Below are positions 6,425 to 10,164 of a DNA stretch of 10,164 bases, piece by piece. The notes under the pieces were generated by a model that was given only the letters and a program-made list of their open reading frames with translations, searched no databases and had not been told where the DNA came from. Every line of letters starts with the position of its first letter. The stretch's first letter is position 1. A program made the position numbers and the translations under genes. The DNA comes from JBBSOW01 sp038259365 (GTDB lineage Bacteria > Actinomycetota > Actinomycetes > Propionibacteriales > Propionibacteriaceae). The stretch is from the NCBI GenBank assembly GCA_038259365.1, contig JBBSOW010000115.1:1-10164 (forward strand), in the 5' to 3' direction.

Positions 6425-6607
6425 GTGGTGCGCGCGGACGCGACGGTGACGCTGGCGCTCCCCAAGCCGGGCCTGCTCGCGGCCGAGGGGCCAGGCCACG
6501 TCGGCGACCTGTACCTGGCCGACATCGCGGTGCCACCCGAGGTGTATCGCTGGGCAGGGGTCGAGATCGGTGCGCTTTTCGGCGGCGCCGACGTGCTCAG
6601 CCTGTTG
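6425..6607 (+). pseudogene. Remnant of NAD(P)H-hydrate epimerase (YjeF N-terminal domain), C-terminal part
   Basis: The plus-strand translation runs VVRADATVTLALPKPGLLA, then VGDLYLADIAVPPEVY, then GALFGGADVLSLL. This is the C-terminal third of YjeF_N/NnrE, the enzyme that epimerises damaged (hydrated) NAD(P)H. The first two thirds of the protein, including the substrate-binding and catalytic regions, are absent. No start codon with a ribosome site precedes the fragment and the frame lacks its natural stop, running on to 6751 in unrelated sequence. It begins within about 5 bp of where the minus-strand flavoprotein remnant begins, so both genes lost their 5' portions at one junction. Confidence 0.7.
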
Positions 6608-6684
6608 ACCACATCAGCGCCCTCGGCGCGGAGCCGACCCGTACACGAAAACGGCAGGGCCCGGCATGCGCCAGATCTCGGGTT

Positions 6685-6690
6685 TATGGT
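6685..6690 (+). promoter_or_regulatory. Possible -10 element for a leaderless transcript of the DsbA-fold gene
   Basis: TATGGT matches the TAnnnT -10 pattern and ends 7 nt before ATG 6697, so transcription would start at or next to the start codon. No good -35 or Shine-Dalgarno is seen. Leaderless mRNAs are common in actinobacteria. Confidence 0.25.
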
Positions 6691-6696
6691 GGCTGC

Positions 6697-7434
6697 ATGG
6701 GCTTCGACATCAACTTCTATTTCGATCCGGTCTGTCCCTTCGCTTGGATGACCAGCAAGTGGGTGCGGCAGGTGCAGGCCCAGCGCGATTACACCGTGGA
6801 TTGGCGGTTCATCTCGTTGCGCCTGATCAACGCCGAGGTCGACTATGACTCCCACTTTCCGCCGGAGTACGAGGCCGGGCACACGGCCGGGCTCCGGCTT
6901 CTACGGGTTGCCGCCCGGGCACGGGCGGAGCACGGTCGTGAGGCGATGTCGCCGTTGTACAAGGCGTTCGGGGCGCACATCTTCGACACTGCCCCCGATC
7001 CCGACGACGACCGCGGGGAGCCGCAGTCGAACGAGCGACGCGGGACGCGGGAGTTTGTGGAGCCGATCCTCGCCGAGGCGGGCCTGCCGCGCGAGCTGGC
7101 GGACGCCGTCGACGAGGAGTCATGGGATCTGGAGATCCGGCAGGAGACGGACGAGGCGCTCTCGCTGACCGGCAAGGACGTGGGCACGCCCATCATCCAC
7201 TTCGAGCCGCCCGAGGGTGTTGCCTTCTTTGGGCCCGTGATCAGCCGGTTGCCCAGCGAGGACTCGGCGCTCGAGCTGTGGGATCACGTGATCGGGCTGG
7301 CAGCCTTCCCGGGTTTCGCCGAACTCAAGCGCAGCCTGCGCGAACTGCCGCAGCTGGCCGGGCTCGGAGTCGCCCGCGACACGGTCGGCCAGCAGGAGGA
7401 CTGGCACGGCGGCAGCCGGCGGCAGAAGAGATGA
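6697..7434 (+). CDS. DsbA-fold thioredoxin-like protein, Rv2466c (mycothiol-dependent nitroreductase) family
   Basis: This 245-aa protein starts MGFDINFYFDPVCPFAWMTS, then shows the thioredoxin-fold cis-proline at Thr164-Pro165 (DVGTPIIHF) and the family segment VAFFGPVISRLP (175-186). The overall layout matches M. tuberculosis Rv2466c, a mycothiol-dependent reductase of DsbA fold with a CPWC active site. Here the motif is Cys13-Pro-Phe-Ala16: the nucleophilic Cys is kept but the second Cys is lost, so a monothiol mechanism with mycothiol is likely. There is no signal peptide; a cytoplasmic role is expected. It is longer than Rv2466c (about 207 aa) because of an acidic insert near 99-115 and a basic tail after 222. 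The ATG at 6697 is the only in-frame start fitting the conserved N-terminus. The SRPBCC gene follows after 22 nt, probably as an operon. Its natural substrate is unknown. Confidence 0.88.
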   Translation: MGFDINFYFDPVCPFAWMTSKWVRQVQAQRDYTVDWRFISLRLINAEVDYDSHFPPEYEAGHTAGLRLLRVAARARAEHGREAMSPLYKAFGAHIFDTAPDPDDDRGEPQSNERRGTREFVEPILAEAGLPRELADAVDEESWDLEIRQETDEALSLTGKDVGTPIIHFEPPEGVAFFGPVISRLPSEDSALELWDHVIGLAAFPGFAELKRSLRELPQLAGLGVARDTVGQQEDWHGGSRRQKR

Positions 7435-7456
7435 CACTTTTTATCAGGCAGGCGGC

Positions 7457-7954
7457 ATGAGTAACACCGGCATCCGCAGTCACGAGCAGTCGGTTAGTGT
7501 CGATGCGTCACCCGAAACCCTGTACGATCTGGTCTCCGACATCGCCCGCACCGGTGAGTGGAGCCCGGTCTGCACGTCGTGCTGGTGGGACGAGGATGTC
7601 GAGGCCGGGCGGGTGGGTGCATGGTTCACCGGTCATAACGAACTTTTGGACAAGACCTGGGAGACCCGGTCAATCGTGGTGGCCGCCGAGCGTGGTCAGA
7701 AGTTCGCATGGGTGGTCGGTGGCACCTTCGTCCGTTGGGGCTTCACGCTCGCCCCAACGCAGACGGGGACGGAACTCACCGAGTCTTGGGAGTTCTTGTC
7801 CGAGGGGATCGCGATGTTCGAGGAGAAATACGGTGACCGGGCTGACGTCCAGATCGCGGACCGCACGGGGCAGGCTCTCGATGGCATCCCGAAGACCCTC
7901 GCCGCGATCAAGCGAATCGCCGAATCCACCGACGCAGGGGAGCGGACCGGATAA
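7457..7954 (+). CDS. SRPBCC (START/polyketide-cyclase-like) family protein
   Basis: This 165-aa protein begins with the typical SRPBCC first strand and helix, VSVDASPETLYDLVSD (13-28), followed by GEWSPVCTSCWWD, the glycine-rich VGAWFTGHN turn, WETRSIVV and TELTESWEF. These features mark a single helix-grip domain that forms a deep hydrophobic ligand pocket; members bind lipids, aromatic polyketides or other small molecules, and many have no known activity. No signal peptide or membrane segment is seen. ATG 7457 is preceded by GGCAGGCGG as a plausible ribosome site. It lies 22 nt after the DsbA-fold gene on the same strand, so the two are likely cotranscribed, but the pairing does not reveal a pathway. 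Residues near the C-terminus (136-165) form the expected long closing helix. Confidence 0.85.
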   Translation: MSNTGIRSHEQSVSVDASPETLYDLVSDIARTGEWSPVCTSCWWDEDVEAGRVGAWFTGHNELLDKTWETRSIVVAAERGQKFAWVVGGTFVRWGFTLAPTQTGTELTESWEFLSEGIAMFEEKYGDRADVQIADRTGQALDGIPKTLAAIKRIAESTDAGERTG

Positions 7955-8029
7955 CCCCGGGGCGCTGGTGGTCGTCCGCGGCGCCCATGGGATGCGACAA
8001 CGGTGCGGCATGCATCGGAATTCCGGGTT

Positions 8030-8197
8030 GGAGGTGCAAGCGCCGAGGCCGGCGAGAAGGAGGTCGTAGGGGGTAGGGCCAGTGTTGTTGCCAACCGGAG
8101 TTGGTTCGTCCGCGTTGAACTGGTGTCGGCCTGCCGTGATGCCTTGCCCATACAAGCCTCGACCGTTTTCGGACACGACGACCACGCCCTGCTCCAC
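8030..8197 (-). pseudogene. OsmC-family domain, 3'-truncated remnant of a hydrolase-OsmC fusion
   Basis: From GTG at 8197 the minus strand reads VVVVSENGRGLYGQGITAGR and later TGPTPYDLLLAGLGACTS. This is the N-terminal half of an OsmC/Ohr-type thiol peroxidase domain, including its first conserved Cys (GACTS). Homology stops at 8030: the expected MTLRMYADRK-type helix and the second active-site Cys region (CPVHRT-like) are missing. The frame then runs open to 7670, antisense to the SRPBCC gene, so the natural end is lost. In many actinobacteria this domain is fused C-terminally to an alpha/beta hydrolase; here it sits in a different frame, its GTG overlapping the hydrolase TAG by one base. 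With only one of two catalytic Cys and a partial fold it should not be active. Confidence 0.8.
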
Positions 8198-9003
8198 TAC
8201 CGCTGTCGAGGGTGCCGCGGCCCGGGAGTCGGGAGAGGGTCCTCGTCGAGGTACCTACTTGCCCAAGCCGCCAGCATCGAGGCGGCGAATCGGGCGTCGG
8301 TGGCCCGGGTGAGCAGGTGATCGGCGCCGTCGAGGGACAGGAACAACTTGGGGTGGCGGGCGACGTCGAAGATGCGGCGTGCGTTGTCGATGCCCACCGT
8401 CTCGTCGTTGGGGGAATGCATCACCAGGAGCGCGGCGCCCAGCCGGCGGATCCTGCCCGTCTGGGGTTGATCGGCGATGTCGTCAAGGAACTGTCTCCGT
8501 ATTCGGAACGGTCGCTCCGCCAGGCAGATCTCGATCTCATCGGTCTCCTCGAGCTCCCGGCGCTCCTCACCGATCAGGTGCAACAGGTGCTCGGTATCGG
8601 CCGGCGCCCCGATGATGACGGCGGCTCGCGCTTCGGGGATGTGCTCGGCGACTGCGAGGACGGCGGCGCCGCCAAGAGAGTGCCCGACCAGGATCCTGGG
8701 AGCGGGGTGGTGGTTGCTGCGCAGGTACCCCGCCGCGTGGATCAGGTCGGTGATGTTCGAGGTGAAGTTGGTGTTGGCGAAGTCGCCGTCGGAGCCGCCG
8801 AGACCCGTGAAGTCGAAATGAAGCACCGCAATGCCGAAACCCGTCAACGCTTACGCGATCCTCGACGCGGCGAGCACATCTTTGCTGCACGTGAAGCAGT
8901 GTGCAAAGAGCGCGAACGCCTGCGGCTGGACATCCGGCATATCCAGGCGGCCCGCCAGCGGGGTGCCGCTCGAGCCGGAAAAGGTGGCCTTCTCGCTGCG
9001 CAT
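8197..9003 (-). pseudogene. Alpha/beta hydrolase part of a hydrolase-OsmC fusion, broken by a nonsense codon
   Basis: The gene starts at ATG 9003 with a strong Shine-Dalgarno (AGAGGAGG, 9019-9012) and reads MRSEKATFSGSSGTPLAGRL and ALFAHCFTCSKDVLAASRIA, the standard N-terminus of this family. Codon 51 (8853-8851) is TAA, after which the same frame continues ALTGFGIAVLHFDFTGLGG. The GHSLGG nucleophile elbow, HSPNDE acid region and DGADHLLT catalytic His region follow, ending at TAG 8197. Apart from the stop the hydrolase looks intact, so the lesion is probably recent: TAA is one base from AAA (Lys), which would fit. The stop at 8197 is a second problem, because in relatives the protein continues into OsmC; a frameshift between 8254 and 8199 would explain the split. 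Restart at TTG 8847 would lack the first strands. A sequencing error at codon 51 cannot be excluded. Confidence 0.8.
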
Positions 9004-9281
9004 CCGTCGAGCCTCCTCTGGGCCACGGGAGGATCTCGCGGCTGAGAGGGAACCCGGTGGGAGCGGTGCCAGATTCCAGCGTCACTGGAAGGACGTGTCG
9101 AGGGTGCTCGGATCGCGCGTGAGTTGCCGAGGTGTCTGAGTGGTCGCGGCGCGCGGTCGTGGACCTGCAAATGGCCGTCAGGCCGTCTCGGCACTCGTCG
9201 CTGCCGCCCAGCGCGCGGTTGCCTTTGCTGTGCCAAGCCAGTTCAGTGCATTCCAGGATGAAACCGCGGGAGCGAAAGAGG
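9004..9281. other. Intergenic stretch without a recognisable gene
   Basis: It contains the Shine-Dalgarno of the hydrolase pseudogene at its left edge. Nothing else is supported: no convincing terminator, promoter or coding homology was seen. A short tRNA-like stretch near 9126-9165 does not fold into a cloverleaf. Confidence 0.6.
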
Positions 9282-9899
9282 CTAATACGCTATCCCCACC
9301 CGGTAGCCGACATGCTTGTTGCCCAGAAGTTCTTCGTAGGCGAAGGCCGCCGTATCTCCTGTGGAGATCTGGCGGCCGTCCCTCGGTAGGTAGTTGCGCT
9401 CGATCCGGTACCCGCCTACCGCCTTGCCGTCCGGCAGGTACGTGGGGCAGACGACCGTCCAGTCCAGTCCAGAGTCTCGCAACATCTCGTAGGCCCGCTG
9501 GTGCTCTACGGCCGCGAAGGTCTGGGTGCGTCGTGATTCGTTCGATTGGTATCGGAGCTTTCCCGGCTCGGTGCGACTCTCCACGATGCCGGCCGTGCCG
9601 ATGGTCACGATTCTAGTGACGCCGTGAGTTGTCATACCCTCGATGATGGCGGCGGTTGCTTCTGTCAGCGTGGTGGTCGAATCGGTGCCGAGGGCGCTCA
9701 CGACGGCATCTGATCCCCCGAGGATTTGGCCCACCGCTTGAGCATCCCGAGCGTCCCCCTGGACGGTCGTCACTTCCTGCTCCGGGTGATGTCTTCCCGG
9801 GGAGCGGACCAAAGCCAAGAGGTCATGGCCATCGCGCAAGGCGAGGCGAACGAACTCGCTGCCTACCCGTCCCGTTGCCCCGAAAACCGTGATCTGCAT
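9282..9899 (-). CDS. NAD(P)-binding Rossmann-fold protein (atypical SDR, NmrA/biliverdin-reductase-B-like)
   Basis: This 205-aa protein begins MQITVFGATGRVGSEFVRLA. GATGRVG (Gly7, Gly10, Gly13) is the glycine-rich dinucleotide-binding turn of atypical short-chain dehydrogenases. ALVRSPGRH follows strand two, where an Arg usually selects NADP(H). VTTVQGDARD and DAVVSALG are the next conserved strands, and SGLDWTVVCPTYLPDG is the typical segment near the substrate pocket. The classical YxxxK dyad is absent, as in NmrA-like and flavin/biliverdin reductase-like members, so it may be a reductase or a redox sensor. ATG 9899 is preferred over the upstream start at 9977 because it has AAGGAG (9914-9909) with 9-nt spacing and starts directly at strand one. 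It stands alone, 278 nt upstream of the broken hydrolase on the same strand, divergent from the gene at 10111. Confidence 0.88.
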   Translation of the reverse strand: MQITVFGATGRVGSEFVRLALRDGHDLLALVRSPGRHHPEQEVTTVQGDARDAQAVGQILGGSDAVVSALGTDSTTTLTEATAAIIEGMTTHGVTRIVTIGTAGIVESRTEPGKLRYQSNESRRTQTFAAVEHQRAYEMLRDSGLDWTVVCPTYLPDGKAVGGYRIERNYLPRDGRQISTGDTAAFAYEELLGNKHVGYRVGIAY

Positions 9900-10110
9900 T
9901 ATTGGTAGCTCCTTGGTGGATCGGGGTTCCCGAAGCGCTAGGTAGGTGGCGAGTTGCTGGGAAAGACCTGCCGACATCGTAAACGCATTCTCAACCTGCG
10001 ACGGCGGAAGTGTCTGAGCGTCGGCCTAGCGTCTGCGGCATGATGGATCTGTCCCCTTGCTCGGTGCCACTGGCTCTGGTGGGCACATGACTCCCGCCAA
10101 AGGTGACTAT

Positions 10111-10164
10111 ATGGATGCTCAAGCCGTCCGCTCCTTCTATCGCGGGCAACCGGAGGCGCGCGAG
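10111..10164 (+). CDS. Partial CDS of unknown function, running off the window
   Basis: ATG 10111 follows AAAGGTGA (10099-10106) at proper spacing and opens MDAQAVRSFYRGQPEARE, 18 codons to the window edge without a stop. An alternative in-frame ATG at 10087 would add eight residues but lacks a ribosome site. I do not recognise the family from so few residues. It is divergent from the Rossmann-fold gene; the roughly 200-bp gap between them would hold promoters for both. Confidence 0.4.
   Translation, partial: MDAQAVRSFYRGQPEARE

Noticed and set aside
6253..6882. Continuous 209-aa minus-strand gene
   Set aside because: Only its last third (from about 6420 down) resembles a protein family; the rest is antisense to the epimerase remnant and the DsbA-fold gene.
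9126..9165. tRNA gene on the plus strand (tRNA-like GTCTGAGTGG and a CTGCAAA stretch)
   Set aside because: The bases flanking CTGCAAA do not form an anticodon stem, and no T arm or matching acceptor strand follows.
9897..9977. Longer start for the Rossmann-fold protein at 9977
   Set aside because: The Rossmann strand begins immediately at Met 9899, which has a good AAGGAG; the extra 26 residues have no family support.
10040..10090. Short open frame of 16 codons overlapping ATG 10087
   Set aside because: It is too short, has no ribosome site and shows no recognisable sequence.

Overview
The window is high-GC DNA with actinobacterial hallmarks. The SRPBCC protein, the alpha/beta hydrolase-OsmC fusion remnant and the Rv2466c-like DsbA-fold protein all belong to families typical of Actinomycetota, and the last is tied to mycothiol-producing members. 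I cannot name a genus from the sequence. There is no phage, transposon or CRISPR signal; position 1 lies inside a tandem repeat, so the window may begin at a contig edge.

Layout. Positions 1-1070 (minus strand) hold four copies of a 24-bp repeat that includes the stop codon of a fructosamine-kinase-family gene, then that gene, then tRNA-Phe(GAA) and tRNA-Asp(GTC). Positions 1282-1989 (plus) encode a PAP2-type membrane phosphatase. Positions 2054-6145 (plus) are the core of the window: a promoter, a cobalamin (B12) riboswitch, an expression platform, and nrdA-nrdB for a class I ribonucleotide reductase. Positions 6195-6607 hold remnants of two unrelated genes in divergent orientation. Positions 6697-7954 (plus) encode a DsbA-fold protein and an SRPBCC protein, 22 nt apart. 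Positions 8030-9003 (minus) are a decayed alpha/beta hydrolase-OsmC gene with a nonsense codon, a frameshift and a missing 3' end. Positions 9282-9899 (minus) encode an NAD(P)-binding Rossmann protein. A plus-strand gene probably starts at 10111 and runs off the window.

How it works together. NrdB has the metal-ligand pattern of the Chlamydia-type (class Ic) R2: all six ligands are Glu or His, with Phe110 where classical R2 proteins carry the radical Tyr. This predicts a tyrosyl-radical-free, probably Mn/Fe, ribonucleotide reductase. The operon lies behind a B12 riboswitch. The natural reading is that B12 shuts it off when a B12-dependent class II enzyme, presumably encoded elsewhere, can make deoxynucleotides. 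The leader suggests a mechanism: segment 2378-2388 can pair either with the aptamer's B12 box or with the nrdA Shine-Dalgarno sequence. The same heptamer, GAAGACC, occurs at both sites, so the two pairings exclude each other.

Around this operon the genome is eroding. Three gene remnants with clear lesions lie within 3 kb downstream of nrdB.
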